Program-made: the position numbers and the translations under genes
Origin: Acinetobacter chinensis
GTDB lineage: Bacteria > Pseudomonadota > Gammaproteobacteria > Pseudomonadales > Moraxellaceae
Length of the DNA stretch: 64,000 bases
Reading direction: 5' to 3'
Assembly (NCBI RefSeq): GCF_002165375.2
Contig: NZ_CP032134.1
Coordinates: 3,038,001-3,102,000 of the forward strand
Notes under the pieces: model-generated
Databases searched by the model: none
Told to the model about the DNA's origin: nothing
The model's input: only the letters and a program-made list of their open reading frames with translations
In this document: piece by piece, positions 1-12,820 of the stretch
Layout: each line of letters opens with the position of its first letter
How positions within the stretch are numbered: position 1 is the first letter of the stretch

Positions 1-255
1 CACATGCGGATTATGCTTTGCCACTTCAGCAAAATGGGGTGCCATCATTTTGCATGGACCACACCATTCTGCCCATAAATCAATCAGCACAGGTAAATCA
101 CTGTTACTGATAAAATTACTGAAATTCTGTTCATTCAGTTCAATCGGTGCCAGCGGAATCAGGGGCTGATGACACTGACCGCAGGCAGGACCTGATTCAA
201 TTTTATCTTCCGGTACTCTGTTTTTTGCACCGCAGGCAGGACAGACAATAATCAT
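1..255 (-). CDS. trxC: thioredoxin 2 (TrxC), 3' end outside window
   Basis: Cytosolic protein-disulfide reductase. The first 85 residues are visible and the gene runs off the window at base 1. Two CxxC pairs (C5/C8 and C25/C28) form the N-terminal zinc-binding module that separates TrxC from TrxA. The thioredoxin active site WCGPC follows (C65, C68), inside the usual strand [10 protein letters not shown]. The start ATG at 255 overlaps the stop of the upstream hydrolase gene (ATGA), so the two are probably co-transcribed and translationally coupled. TrxC is linked to oxidative stress in other bacteria; no regulator site is seen here. Identification is secure. Confidence 0.93.
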   Translation of the reverse strand, partial: MIIVCPACGAKNRVPEDKIESGPACGQCHQPLIPLAPIELNEQNFSNFISNSDLPVLIDLWAEWCGPCKMMAPHFAEVAKHNPHV

Positions 256-1151
256 TCACCCACTCCAATATGTTCATGTAAGAAATCTAATTGGGTCGAA
301 ATTGCTTTTTCCAACCATTGTCCATGATAAATTTCAAAATGCTTCATATCCCATTCATGATACTGCACAAAGGGTGCAATATTGGTTGCCGTTTCACGAC
401 TGGACTCAATGGAAATCAGGCTGTCCTGACGAGCGGCAATAAACAGCACAGGAATACTGATTTTACGGACATCCTGAATCGGTCGGTAACGGATTAAATG
501 AAAGAAAACCCGGGCAGGAATTTCCCCGCTCCAGTAAAAATCAGGATGGACAATGGACATATACCCCTGATAACTGTCCTGAGTCGGTATAAAACACAGC
601 TCATTCCGGGCAACAACTGGAAGTTTTCTGGGGGACATACCGACTTTGGCGCCCATATAATCCTGACTTGAAACTTTTAAAGCTCTAGGCAACTGCTGAA
701 TCGGATACAGCTTTGCACTTTCAGCACCATCCACAAATGGAATCTGCGCGATCACCGCCTGAACATTCTTTAATTCAGAAGCCAGATCCAGTACATACCC
801 ACCGCTTAAGGATGTTCCCCATAGCACAATGCGCCTGTTATCAATGGACTTTCTTTCAGCCACATGAGCAATCATGGTCCGCCAGTCTTCGAGCTGTGCT
901 TTTAAGGACACCAGTTCGCGTGGTCGTCCGGTACTCCCACCCCAGTAACGGTAATCAAACAGCACCACTGCATAACCTGCCTGGGCAAAACGCTTTGCAT
1001 ACTGAACCAGTCTGAACTGACGCAATGCAGCAAGACCATGCGCCATAATAATGACAGCAGGCTTTTTTACAGCAACCGGACGATAAAAATCGGCTGCTAT
1101 CACTTCCTGTTCAGACTTCACATACAATGGTTCAACTGTATAAGAATGCAT
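252..1151 (-). CDS. alpha/beta hydrolase
   Basis: A 299-residue alpha/beta-hydrolase-fold enzyme without a signal peptide, so cytosolic. Visible are the oxyanion-side HG motif (MAHGLAA, about residues 37-43), the nucleophile elbow GTSLSG with Ser114, an acid candidate in the strand ending AARQDS (about 240-245), and a histidine region near [10 protein letters not shown] (about 270). It resembles the dienelactone hydrolase / acyl-peptidase-like group often annotated only as alpha/beta hydrolase; the substrate is unknown. The stop codon overlaps the trxC start (4 bp), which suggests a two-gene operon. The start at 1151 places the conserved N-terminal strand correctly. Confidence 0.85.
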   Translation of the reverse strand: MHSYTVEPLYVKSEQEVIAADFYRPVAVKKPAVIIMAHGLAALRQFRLVQYAKRFAQAGYAVVLFDYRYWGGSTGRPRELVSLKAQLEDWRTMIAHVAERKSIDNRRIVLWGTSLSGGYVLDLASELKNVQAVIAQIPFVDGAESAKLYPIQQLPRALKVSSQDYMGAKVGMSPRKLPVVARNELCFIPTQDSYQGYMSIVHPDFYWSGEIPARVFFHLIRYRPIQDVRKISIPVLFIAARQDSLISIESSRETATNIAPFVQYHEWDMKHFEIYHGQWLEKAISTQLDFLHEHIGVGE

Positions 1152-1272
1152 ACGCGCTCCATTGCGTTATTTTATGTTTATAATCGCGATAAAATTTCAA
1201 TACATTCAGCTCTGAATTCAGCTTAATGCTATCATAAGCATAATTCTATTCTTTCCATAATGGAGTGACAAA

Positions 1273-1608
1273 ATGAGCGAAAATGTTGGCTTTGCAGGTC
1301 AAATTGGTCCTGAACATGTAGAACAGGTTGTCGAAAAAGGCTTTAAATCCATTATCAATAACCGTCCAGATATGGAAGGTGGTTCAGAGCAGCCAACCAG
1401 TGCACAGATTGAAGAAGCATCCCGTACTGCAGGACTCGATTATGTCTATCAACCGGTTGTTGCAGGACAGATCACTGAAGTTGATGTCCGTACATTTGCC
1501 AATCATTTCAATGAGCTGCCAAAGCCAGTACTGATGTTCTGTCGTACAGGCAACCGTTCAAACAATCTCTACCAGCTGGCAAAACAGATGGATCTGCTGG
1601 ATGATTAA
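1273..1608 (+). CDS. DUF442 / TIGR01244 rhodanese-like sulfurtransferase or phosphatase, cytosolic
   Basis: A 111-residue protein of the DUF442 (beta-lactamase-hydrolase-like, BLH) family. It has an anion-binding loop CRTGNRS with Cys90 and Arg95, the spacing (CX4R) of rhodanese-type persulfide chemistry. Conserved family blocks NNRPDMEGGSEQP (about 29-41) and DYVYQPV (about 56-62) are present. Relatives are fused to persulfide dioxygenases, so a role in sulfane-sulfur handling is a family-based inference. There is no signal peptide. An upstream GGAG (tggagtgacaaaATG) serves as ribosome-binding site. The next gene is a secreted paralogue overlapping it by 8 bp. Confidence 0.85.
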   Translation: MSENVGFAGQIGPEHVEQVVEKGFKSIINNRPDMEGGSEQPTSAQIEEASRTAGLDYVYQPVVAGQITEVDVRTFANHFNELPKPVLMFCRTGNRSNNLYQLAKQMDLLDD

Positions 1609-2029
1609 GCCGTTTTTACAGGCCTGCTGTTTCAGTCTTTTTATTTGCAGTTCCATGACGCCAGTTCTGGCGGAATCCGCAGCACTCAGCACAGCACTGA
1701 CTCAGAATGTCAGTGTTTCAGGAAAAATGACTGAAGATAAATTCAGAGTCTTGCTGAGCCAGGGTTTCAGATCCGTGATTGTAAACCGTCCTGATCAGGA
1801 ACCCGGTAATACCGTAACCGTTTATGCGCTGCGCAATATTGCAGAAAAGAAACAGGTCAGTGTAATTTACCAGCCTGTCCAGAGCGGTAAAATTTCTCCG
1901 ACAGACGTCACAGAGTTTGCACGTTATTATCATGAATTACCTAAACCTATTCTGATGATATGTAACAGCGGTTCCAGATCAAGTCAGCTGTTTCATCAGG
2001 CTAAAACCGCAGGATTAATCAATGAATAA
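1601..2029 (+). CDS. DUF442 / TIGR01244 paralogue with signal peptide
   Basis: A 142-residue second copy of the DUF442 domain. It carries about 25 extra N-terminal residues that look like a Sec signal peptide: a basic start, a hydrophobic core around residues 5-22 and a VLAES cleavage region. The catalytic-type loop is CNSGSRS (Cys121, Arg126) and the flanking VNRPDQEPGN and IYQPV blocks match the upstream copy. So a cytosolic and a probable periplasmic version of the same enzyme sit in tandem, with start and stop overlapping by 8 bp. The CRTG to CNSG change in the loop may alter the substrate. Function is not established. Confidence 0.8.
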   Translation: MIKPFLQACCFSLFICSSMTPVLAESAALSTALTQNVSVSGKMTEDKFRVLLSQGFRSVIVNRPDQEPGNTVTVYALRNIAEKKQVSVIYQPVQSGKISPTDVTEFARYYHELPKPILMICNSGSRSSQLFHQAKTAGLINE

Positions 2030-2129
2030 ACTGATTATTGTGATACTGTGCGCAATCACCATTTCTGGTTGCAGCTCAATGAACATACGCCCTACCGCTG
2101 GGGTCAGCATCGGAACATCGGTTAAATAA
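2022..2129 (+). CDS. 35-residue putative lipoprotein
   Basis: A short reading frame that starts ATG at 2022, overlaps the end of the secreted DUF442 gene by 8 bp and stops with TAA at 2127-2129. It encodes 35 residues: a hydrophobic core LIIVILCAITIS followed by a lipobox-like ISGC (Cys17) and SSMN, leaving an 18-residue mature tail. A rho-independent terminator starts 12 bp after the stop, so the overlap, the lipobox and the terminator all fit the last gene of a three-gene operon. Small entericidin-like lipoproteins have this layout, but I do not recognise a specific family. Confidence 0.55.
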   Translation: MNKLIIVILCAITISGCSSMNIRPTAGVSIGTSVK

Positions 2130-2141
2130 CAAATAAATCCC

Positions 2142-2164
2142 AGGCGCTATATGCGCCTTTTTTT
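2142..2164 (+). terminator. rho-independent terminator of the DUF442 operon
   Basis: A six-base-pair stem (aggcgc / gcgcct) with a five-base loop is followed by a T run, 12 bp after the small lipoprotein stop. Confidence 0.85.
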
Positions 2165-2227
2165 ATGTATGGTATCTTTACGCAATATAACTAAATTCTG
2201 TACATAAAATTTTATTTGGGGTATTTC

Positions 2228-3442
2228 ATGAAGTTCATTAAAGGGACGCTTGCTTTAGCTTTGACTGGATTACTTGCTGCCTGTGGCGGTGGTGGAAGCG
2301 ATGGCTATTATAATAATGCTGGTAGTTCAGGGGGCAACAACAATGGTGGACCAACAACGCCAACCGATCCAGAAAACCCGACAAATCCAGATTCTGCACA
2401 AGCTATTCTTAACTCTCTGAAAAAAGAAGGTCAGTTCCTGTTTGGTAATTATGACCCAACAGATGCAACAACCGCGAAAGGCTACATTGACCACGCGATT
2501 GATACTTTTGCACAAGGCCCTTTAGAGTTAACACTCGCTATACGTAATGTTAATTTAGATGGCTATAAATTGACTCATTATAGAAAGAAATGCTTTGCTG
2601 AAAGTACAAATGATTATAGAGCCTGTTATGTATTTATTGGCGAAGAAATTAAAACATTAATTCCTGGTTATGGCGACTGGGACTTCGACATTACTGCTGA
2701 CGATCTTAAAAACATCAAACTTCAGCATGACAATATCACACCAAATCTTGATGAATATCAATCAAATACAAGAATTTATATTTTTGAAAATGAAAATGGT
2801 GATAAAAACTTCCAGGATGTAACCATTACCGGTGCATTTGCCTATCCATTTCAACAATCATGGGGGCTGACTCAAACTAGACAAAAGCGTTTTGTTTTGA
2901 TTAATGGAAGCACCAGTGATTATAAGATCACAACAACCATCCTTGTTAATGACCCTGTCACAGGTCTACCTGTTGAAAAAGAAATCACGACCGGGGCTGT
3001 AAGTATCTATAAAGATTTAACATCTACGGATGGCAGTTTATATAATATTCAAGCTGGTTCTGGATTCAATGTACTGATCAATGATAACGCCAATGTTCCG
3101 TTTGCTGAACCAATTTCATTCAATCTCGCATCCACGCCAGGCAGTAGTGACTCTGCATACTATCGTTTAAAGGCCGATGGTACTGAGGTACTCAGTTTAC
3201 CGAATATTACTGCTATTGATGGTACCCGTGTTGAAAATGAAGATCCTTCTACAAATACTCAAAGCTTCACCGGCAGTATCTATATGGAAGGCAACAATAT
3301 CTTCCAGTTCAGACAATCTGCGAATGGCAGTATTCTGAAATTTAAACACAAATTCAATGACATCACTTTTGAAGGTCAGTCCGTAAACAATAATGGAACC
3401 ATTAAAACCACACTGACTCAGCCTAGCGGTGTGACTTATTAA
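2228..3442 (+). CDS. large putative outer-membrane lipoprotein, unknown function
   Basis: A 404-residue protein if started at the ATG at 2228, which follows a GGGG ribosome-binding site; an in-frame TTG at 2216 would add four residues but lies inside that site. The signal peptide MKFIKGTLALALTGLLAAC ends in a clear lipobox (LAAC, Cys19). A low-complexity Gly/Asn/Pro-rich linker of about 40 residues follows, with repeated P-T/N-D steps. The remaining 340 residues are rich in short beta-like segments. I do not recognise the family; the layout fits a surface or outer-membrane lipoprotein with a flexible tether. It is monocistronic, with its own terminator. Confidence 0.7.
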   Translation: MKFIKGTLALALTGLLAACGGGGSDGYYNNAGSSGGNNNGGPTTPTDPENPTNPDSAQAILNSLKKEGQFLFGNYDPTDATTAKGYIDHAIDTFAQGPLELTLAIRNVNLDGYKLTHYRKKCFAESTNDYRACYVFIGEEIKTLIPGYGDWDFDITADDLKNIKLQHDNITPNLDEYQSNTRIYIFENENGDKNFQDVTITGAFAYPFQQSWGLTQTRQKRFVLINGSTSDYKITTTILVNDPVTGLPVEKEITTGAVSIYKDLTSTDGSLYNIQAGSGFNVLINDNANVPFAEPISFNLASTPGSSDSAYYRLKADGTEVLSLPNITAIDGTRVENEDPSTNTQSFTGSIYMEGNNIFQFRQSANGSILKFKHKFNDITFEGQSVNNNGTIKTTLTQPSGVTY

Positions 3443-3463
3443 TTAAGTGTAAATAATTGCAAG

Positions 3464-3491
3464 AAAACCCTCAGTCATGAGGGTTTTTTTA
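3464..3491 (+). terminator. rho-independent terminator
   Basis: The stem aaaccctca / tgagggttt with loop gtca is followed by a T run, about 20 bp after the lipoprotein stop. Confidence 0.85.
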
Positions 3492-3528
3492 TATAGTGGG
3501 AAAGAGCCTAACTTTCCAGATTTCATTT

Positions 3529-4905
3529 ATGTACGACATTATTATTATTGGTGCGGGAACGGCAGGTATCGCTGCCTATAAAGAAGCAATCAAACATACA
3601 CAAAATATTCTGATCATCAATGATGGCCCCTGGGATACCACCTGTGCCCGTGTCGGCTGTATGCCCAGTAAGGTACTGATTTCCACTGCAAACCGCATGC
3701 ATGATATCGAACACGCAGATGAAGTTGCTTTAAAGGTCACCTCTCAGATCGATACCCGTGATGTTATGCCTCATGTCCGAAAGTTAAGAGACCGTTTCAC
3801 TGCTGCCACCCTCAAAGACGTCAACAGCTGGAAGCCGGAACATAAAATTTCAGGAAAAGCTGTATTTGTCAGCCCAGATACCGTTTCTGTGAATGATCAA
3901 CACTATCAGGCAAAGAGTTTTATCCTGGCTGTAGGGTCAACACCTGCTCTCAATACAGACTGGAAAAATGAGCTGAAAGACCGCCTGATCAGTTCCGATC
4001 AGGTGTTTGAACTTGATCAGTTACCTGACTCAATGGCAGTCATTGGCAGTGGCGTTATTGCCATTGAACTTGCTCAGGCTATGCAGCGATTGGGCGTAAA
4101 AACAACCATATTTGCCCGTAGCCGCAAGGTTGGTATTTTGACCAGTCCATTTTTACAGGAACTGGCACAGACTGAATTATCCAAAGAAATGGATATTAAA
4201 TTTGAAGTTTTGCCTGAGTCCGTCAGTCTGAAAAATGATACTGTAGAAATCAGCTATACTGAAAATGGCACTCAACAGAAAATTTATACCGACTACGTAC
4301 TGTCAGCCACAGGTAGAATCAGTAATTTAAGCTCCTTACATCTGGATCAGATATCAGACTCATTTACGGACCTCAAACAACTTCCAGTAGATCCATTCAC
4401 GAAACAGCTTGGAAGTTTCCCTGTTTTTGTTATTGGTGATGCCCATACAGCAAAACCTCTCCAACACGAAGCAGCACATGATGGCCGTCAGATTATCAGG
4501 AATTGTCTGAATTATCCTGATGTACAGAAACTCCCTGTTCTGACGGGGCTTGGAATTGTTTTCAGTGAACCTGAAATGGCAATTGCCGGTAAAAGCCATA
4601 AACAACTTATTCAGGAAAATATCAGTTTTGTTACAGGCTTTGTATCTTACGAACGGCAAGGTCGGGCAATTGTCCTTGGAAAAAATAAAGGTGCCATTGA
4701 AGTTTATATTGAACAAAAAACCAGAAAGCTGCTCGGTGCAGAACTCTTTACCGAGTCTGCTGAGCATTTAGCCCATTTACTCAGCTGGATGATTTCCGAA
4801 AATTTAAGCATTGACAGCATACTTGAAAAACCTTTTTATCATCCTACACTTGAGGAAGGTTTACGTACTGCGTTAAAACATGCAAGACGGCAACTGGATG
4901 CCTGA
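3529..4905 (+). CDS. dihydrolipoyl dehydrogenase-like pyridine nucleotide-disulfide oxidoreductase
   Basis: A 458-residue FAD flavoprotein. It opens with the dinucleotide-binding strand YDIIIIGAGTAGIAA and has the redox-active pair CARVGC (CX4C). An NAD(P)-binding GSGVIAIELA motif lies near residue 180, an FAD-closing VIGDAH near 300, and the C-terminal dimer-interface FYHPTLEE holds the catalytic His-Glu pair. All class I disulfide reductase elements are present. It is not next to any 2-oxoacid dehydrogenase genes and is divergent from typical Lpd, so the substrate is uncertain and could be a mercuric-reductase-like or stress-related disulfide. ATG 3529 is chosen over an in-frame GTG at 3496 because the fold starts there. 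Confidence 0.82.
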   Translation: MYDIIIIGAGTAGIAAYKEAIKHTQNILIINDGPWDTTCARVGCMPSKVLISTANRMHDIEHADEVALKVTSQIDTRDVMPHVRKLRDRFTAATLKDVNSWKPEHKISGKAVFVSPDTVSVNDQHYQAKSFILAVGSTPALNTDWKNELKDRLISSDQVFELDQLPDSMAVIGSGVIAIELAQAMQRLGVKTTIFARSRKVGILTSPFLQELAQTELSKEMDIKFEVLPESVSLKNDTVEISYTENGTQQKIYTDYVLSATGRISNLSSLHLDQISDSFTDLKQLPVDPFTKQLGSFPVFVIGDAHTAKPLQHEAAHDGRQIIRNCLNYPDVQKLPVLTGLGIVFSEPEMAIAGKSHKQLIQENISFVTGFVSYERQGRAIVLGKNKGAIEVYIEQKTRKLLGAELFTESAEHLAHLLSWMISENLSIDSILEKPFYHPTLEEGLRTALKHARRQLDA

Positions 4906-4920
4906 TCAATACACAATTGT

Positions 4921-4946
4921 ACCTTCCTGACTCCAATCAGGAAGGT
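4921..4946 (+). other. hairpin between the flavoprotein and FkbM genes
   Basis: A perfect 10-bp inverted repeat (accttcctga / tcaggaaggt) 15 bp after the flavoprotein stop. No T run follows, so it may be a weak terminator, a 3' end stabiliser or a leader structure for the next gene. Confidence 0.5.
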
Positions 4947-4970
4947 GCCTCAATAATAATAAAAGGAAAA

Positions 4971-5846
4971 ATGATGAATAAAACAGCACCGATGTCTCTG
5001 AATCAGTTAAAAAAGCCCCCTTCCAAACCAGTTGCTCAGGCAACTCCTCCAAAGGCTGAAGTCAAACTTTATCATGTTGAAAATGTACAGTTTCTGCTTT
5101 TCAATGGAAAAGACATGATCAGCCGACAGTTAAGAAGTGGTCAATTATGGGACTCACCCCTGATTGAAATCATCAAACATTTTTTAACCAACATTGAAAA
5201 ACCCGTGGTTCTGGATATCGGTGCAAATCTTGGAGCAATCACGATTCCCGTTGGTCTCTATGTACAGAAAAAACAAGGGCAAGTGATCAGTTTTGAAGCA
5301 CAACGTGGCGTCTATTATCAGCTATGTGGCAATATTTTCAGTAATCAGCTTATTGATACATGTACTGCTTATAATATTGCTATTGGCAATATCTCAGGTT
5401 CCATCCAAGTTCCTGTCCTTGATTTAGCACATGAAGGCAATATCGGGGCATTATCCTTAGATGAAAATATCAGACGTCAGCAGAATCTGATCACCAGCAC
5501 CATCAGTCAGTTTGATAGTGTTTCATTGCAGCCTATAGACAGCTTTAATTTCACTAAAATTGACCTATTAAAAATAGATGTTGAAGGTCTAGAGCTAGAA
5601 GTACTCGAAGGCAGTATCCATACCCTAAAAAACTGTGGTTTTCCTCCTCTGTTCTTTGAAGTATGGGGAGACTACATGAAGGAGCTGATTCCTAAACGGA
5701 CTGAACTGATGAATTTTGTGCAGCAGCGCTTAGGCTATAAAACTGTAATGTACGGGGAACTCTGTATTGCTCAGCACCCGGACAATCAGATTTTTGAAAT
5801 CAGCTACAGCAAAGCAGCAGGTTTAAGCATGACCCGACTGAAATAG
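4971..5846 (+). CDS. FkbM family SAM-dependent methyltransferase
   Basis: A 291-residue protein in the FkbM methyltransferase family, which O-methylates sugars or other small molecules. Motif I VLDIGANLGAIT (S-adenosylmethionine binding) lies about 70-80 residues in, and the family signature KIDVEGLELEVLEG about 200 residues in. The N-terminal 35 residues are Pro/Lys/Gln-rich and probably disordered. The start is set at ATG 4971 after AAGGAAAA; a TTG at 4917 falls inside a hairpin and is unlikely. The substrate is unknown, and no polysaccharide cluster is adjacent. Confidence 0.82.
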   Translation: MMNKTAPMSLNQLKKPPSKPVAQATPPKAEVKLYHVENVQFLLFNGKDMISRQLRSGQLWDSPLIEIIKHFLTNIEKPVVLDIGANLGAITIPVGLYVQKKQGQVISFEAQRGVYYQLCGNIFSNQLIDTCTAYNIAIGNISGSIQVPVLDLAHEGNIGALSLDENIRRQQNLITSTISQFDSVSLQPIDSFNFTKIDLLKIDVEGLELEVLEGSIHTLKNCGFPPLFFEVWGDYMKELIPKRTELMNFVQQRLGYKTVMYGELCIAQHPDNQIFEISYSKAAGLSMTRLK

Positions 5847-5876
5847 CTTTTACTTTTCCTTTCACTGGACAATAAA

Positions 5877-5908
5877 AAACACCCTCAATCAAATGATTGA
5901 GGGTGTTT
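5877..5908 (-). terminator. rrn operon terminator (bidirectional hairpin)
   Basis: A 14-bp perfect stem (aaacaccctcaatc / gattgagggtgttt) with a four-base loop. On the minus strand it is followed by a T run just past the 5S gene; on the plus strand it also closes the FkbM gene. Confidence 0.9.
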
Positions 5909-5919
5909 AGGAATAATGA

Positions 5920-6034
5920 GCTGGCGATGACTTACTCTCACATGGGTAACCCCACACTACCATCAGCGCAAAGAGGTTTCACTTCTGAGTTCGGGAAGGG
6001 ATCAGGTGGTTCACTCTTGCTATTGTCGCCAGCA
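5920..6034 (-). rRNA. rrf: 5S ribosomal RNA
   Basis: About 115 nt on the minus strand. The complementary ends GCTGGCGA / TCGCCAGC form helix I, and the conserved CCGAACTCAGAAGTGAAAC block of loop C lies in the middle. It is the last gene of the rrn operon, with a terminator 12 bp beyond. Confidence 0.95.
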
Positions 6035-6187
6035 CAACTGTTTATGGATACTTGCTTTGGTCTTATTTAGATGCCAATGCTTTTTCCAAATGAGTTATTA
6101 ACAGCTCTATCTGAGTTGGAACATTGTCATACTGTTGCGATTCTGAATCAAGTCATTCTGATGAATATCGAATCAACTGAGCTTTAT

Positions 6188-6212
6188 ACAACAACTGTTT
6201 GGGTGTTGTATA

Positions 6213-6219
<7 letters not shown>
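6188..6219 (-). other. 23S processing stem, 3' arm
   Basis: This segment (aacaactgtttgggtgttgt and on to tagtcaag) is complementary to about 9096-9125. In the transcript the two arms pair and bring the 23S ends together, as RNase III substrates do in other rrn operons. Confidence 0.7.
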
Positions 6220-9095
<2,876 letters not shown>

Positions 9096-9104
<9 letters not shown>

Positions 9105-9125
9105 TACAACCCCAAACAGTCGTTC
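9096..9125 (-). other. 23S processing stem, 5' arm
   Basis: Complementary to about 6188-6219 with few mismatches; the pairing closes the 23S domain for RNase III cleavage. Confidence 0.7.
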
Positions 9126-9486
9126 ATCCCTACAAGTAGGATGAGCAACAGATCGCGACGATTTCTCATCACTCTCATACAGTTGGCGTCTGTGAAATTA
9201 ATCACTGTACAGCTTCAATTAGATTCATATACCAAAACGCTTGATTCAGTTTAATCGCTAGTTTCTCATTTCCTTCATTTTCACATCACAGTAATAAATT
9301 ACTGTCAGTGTTAATGTCGGTCATGAGTATGAACAATTTATTTCAACTCAAATATATGCTGTTAATGATTAACTACCGCCTCGTCAGCAGGTAGCAAACT
9401 GTGATAAATCACAGAACTTAATAAACTGAGATCAGATGATCGTCATATTCACTAAATTCTATAATTCAGAACTTCACTTAATGTGA
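9126..9486 (-). other. 16S-23S spacer between tRNA-Ala and 23S
   Basis: About 360 bp with no gene. It is AT-rich transcribed spacer of the rrn operon and contains the outer part of the 23S processing stalk at its left edge. No extra tRNA is seen. Confidence 0.7.
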
Positions 9487-9562
9487 TGGTGGAGACTAGG
9501 AGAGTCGAACTCCTGACCTCCTGCGTGCAAAGCAGGCGCTCTACCAACTAAGCTAAGTCCCC
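9487..9562 (-). tRNA. tRNA-Ala (anticodon TGC)
   Basis: 76 nt including the encoded CCA. The acceptor stem is GGGGACT / AGTCTCC, the anticodon loop is CTTTGCACG (anticodon TGC) and the T-loop is GTTCGACTC. It sits in the 16S-23S spacer, as is typical. Confidence 0.96.
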
Positions 9563-9606
9563 AGTTAAGATCCCGATATATCTGTTTCTGTGCTGATTCG
9601 TCAGAA

Positions 9607-9683
<77 letters not shown>

Positions 9684-9696
9684 TCAGATACATCAA

Positions 9697-9717
9697 TGAA
9701 GAACAACTTGTTGTGGA
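9697..9717 (-). other. 16S processing stem, 3' arm
   Basis: Complementary to 11411-11430 over about 20 bp (TGAAGAACAACTTG core) with a small bulge. Paired in the transcript, it forms the RNase III stem that frames 16S rRNA. Confidence 0.75.
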
Positions 9718-9742
9718 TTCTTACCAATCGTCAATCTTTCGT

Positions 9743-11279
<1,537 letters not shown>

Positions 11280-11410
11280 AATACTTGCTAGCACCTTAAA
11301 GGGTGCCAATCTTGGCTCATCAATTTTCTGACAAATTCTCTCAAATAAACTTCGAGTAATTTAAACCATTCAATCAATGAAAATAATTTCGATCGATCAA
11401 TCAGTAAAAA

Positions 11411-11430
11411 TCCACACAAGTTGTTCTTCA
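11411..11430 (-). other. 16S processing stem, 5' arm
   Basis: The leader segment that pairs with 9697-9717 across the whole 16S gene. Confidence 0.75.
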
Positions 11431-11482
11431 TATTCTCTTAATGATCTTCTCAATGCTTCGTCAGCATCAAGCTAGGTCGGCT

Positions 11483-11510
11483 ATATTACTCTGAATCTCT
11501 TCAAAGTCAA
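11483..11510 (-). promoter_or_regulatory. rrn promoter (sigma-70)
   Basis: The minus strand reads TTGACT (11510-11505), a 16-bp spacer, then TAATAT (11488-11483). A GC-rich AGCCGACC discriminator follows, as expected for a stringently controlled rRNA promoter. It lies about 200 bp upstream of 16S. The adjoining 11511-11706 stretch is AT-rich with no gene and could hold UP-element and Fis-type sequence. Confidence 0.75.
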
Positions 11511-11706
11511 CATGTAATGTAAATTATTTTAAACTTTCTTTCTAAAACCCAGCTTAACCATTCTATGCTAAGCTACTGTTTTATCAGAAGTTTTAATCTT
11601 CATCACCGCCGATGGATGTGCATTCTACAGTATTTCAGAGCAGACACAACCCCCTCACGCATCTTTTTTTGGTTTTTCTTACTGAGCGTTTATTTATTAA
11701 TCTATT

Positions 11707-12789
11707 TTAAGTGTTTTTTCTTATTTTTACTGTAATTGGTGCTGTAGACATCATTTTTTCAACCACTGGATGTTCATCTTTTTTCTCCTGCCACTTCAGG
11801 GGGCGACAGTCAATGTACTCACAATAGCCTGCAGTTCCTTCTTCTTCATAATCATTTATGGTTAACTGATAGCAATAACTTCCGACATAACCTGCTGCCA
11901 GTCCAAATTTAAAATCCCCCCGACTTTGCGCCTGAATATGAATTTCAGTTTCATCATCCCGATAATGCCATTCAAATTCACGCGGCAGATACATTTCCTG
12001 CTGATTGGGTGTTTTTACTTTCGGATAAACACGATGTACGCTGAAAATCACATTTTCATCATACATAATAGCTGTAGCCCGATGAAAATCGCGTAAGTAA
12101 ATTCTGGACTGAACTATCTGGTTAAAGTTATTTCTTAACTGAGCCAGCAACAGTTGCCGCTGATCTTTTAAATTAATAATCTGGTATGTAAAAAAACATA
12201 AGGGAAGATATGGAATGTTTACAGCGCGGGCATATTCAAACGCCCCCATCTGATCAATCTCAAATTTCTGTTCTTTATAAGTGATCTGCCCCTGACAGCG
12301 GCATAACAGAGACCAGTGTTCAAACAGTCCAAGTTTCAGTTTTGTAAAATGTGAAATAACGGGCTTTGTTGTAATTTTGAGATCGACACTGAGCTCATCA
12401 TCCTGCCGCTGTAATCTGAACTCAGGTAACGCTCCACTCAGTATTTCCCTGTCGGCAAACTGGTAATGGTTTTCACGTAAATAACAGTCATTTTCGACAG
12501 AGTAGGAATGAAAATGTCCCGCCATCTGTGGACTGACACTACAGATTACAGCTGCCGTATCACCAGCAGTAGTTCTGATTGCAGATGGATTGCGCAACAT
12601 GGGAACATTCGGTTGCCCAATAATAGTCAGAAAATTAAAGTAGTGCAGCGGTGCAGGCAGATCAGGAATCATGATGCCCTGATGGATGATCCTGAACCAT
12701 CCTTTTTGCGGATGGTAGGCAAGATCGAGTGGAAACCGGGCCTGATTGAGCTGCCTTGATTCATCGACTAAATTCATAAGCAGCTGCAT
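11707..12789 (-). CDS. conserved protein of unknown function (possibly DUF6670 / AttH-CrtC-like fold)
   Basis: A 360-residue protein with no signal peptide or membrane helix. It is rich in alternating beta-strand patterns. Near the C-terminus it has an aromatic, acidic stretch AGYVGSYCYQLTINDYEEEGTAGYCEYIDCR, which recalls the end of the AttH/hydroxyneurosporene-synthase (lipocalin-pair) proteins. I recall Acinetobacter proteins of this type being placed in DUF6670 but cannot check. Catalytic residues are not evident. It is transcribed toward the rrn operon, and no clear T-run terminator is seen after the stop. Confidence 0.65.
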   Translation of the reverse strand: MQLLMNLVDESRQLNQARFPLDLAYHPQKGWFRIIHQGIMIPDLPAPLHYFNFLTIIGQPNVPMLRNPSAIRTTAGDTAAVICSVSPQMAGHFHSYSVENDCYLRENHYQFADREILSGALPEFRLQRQDDELSVDLKITTKPVISHFTKLKLGLFEHWSLLCRCQGQITYKEQKFEIDQMGAFEYARAVNIPYLPLCFFTYQIINLKDQRQLLLAQLRNNFNQIVQSRIYLRDFHRATAIMYDENVIFSVHRVYPKVKTPNQQEMYLPREFEWHYRDDETEIHIQAQSRGDFKFGLAAGYVGSYCYQLTINDYEEEGTAGYCEYIDCRPLKWQEKKDEHPVVEKMMSTAPITVKIRKNT

Positions 12790-12820
12790 ATCAGACTCCG
12801 ATTTTTATTTCATTATTTTT

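Noticed and set aside
4360..4767. 135-codon minus-strand frame opposite the flavoprotein gene
   Set aside because: A shadow of a well-supported coding frame, with no domain or promoter support.
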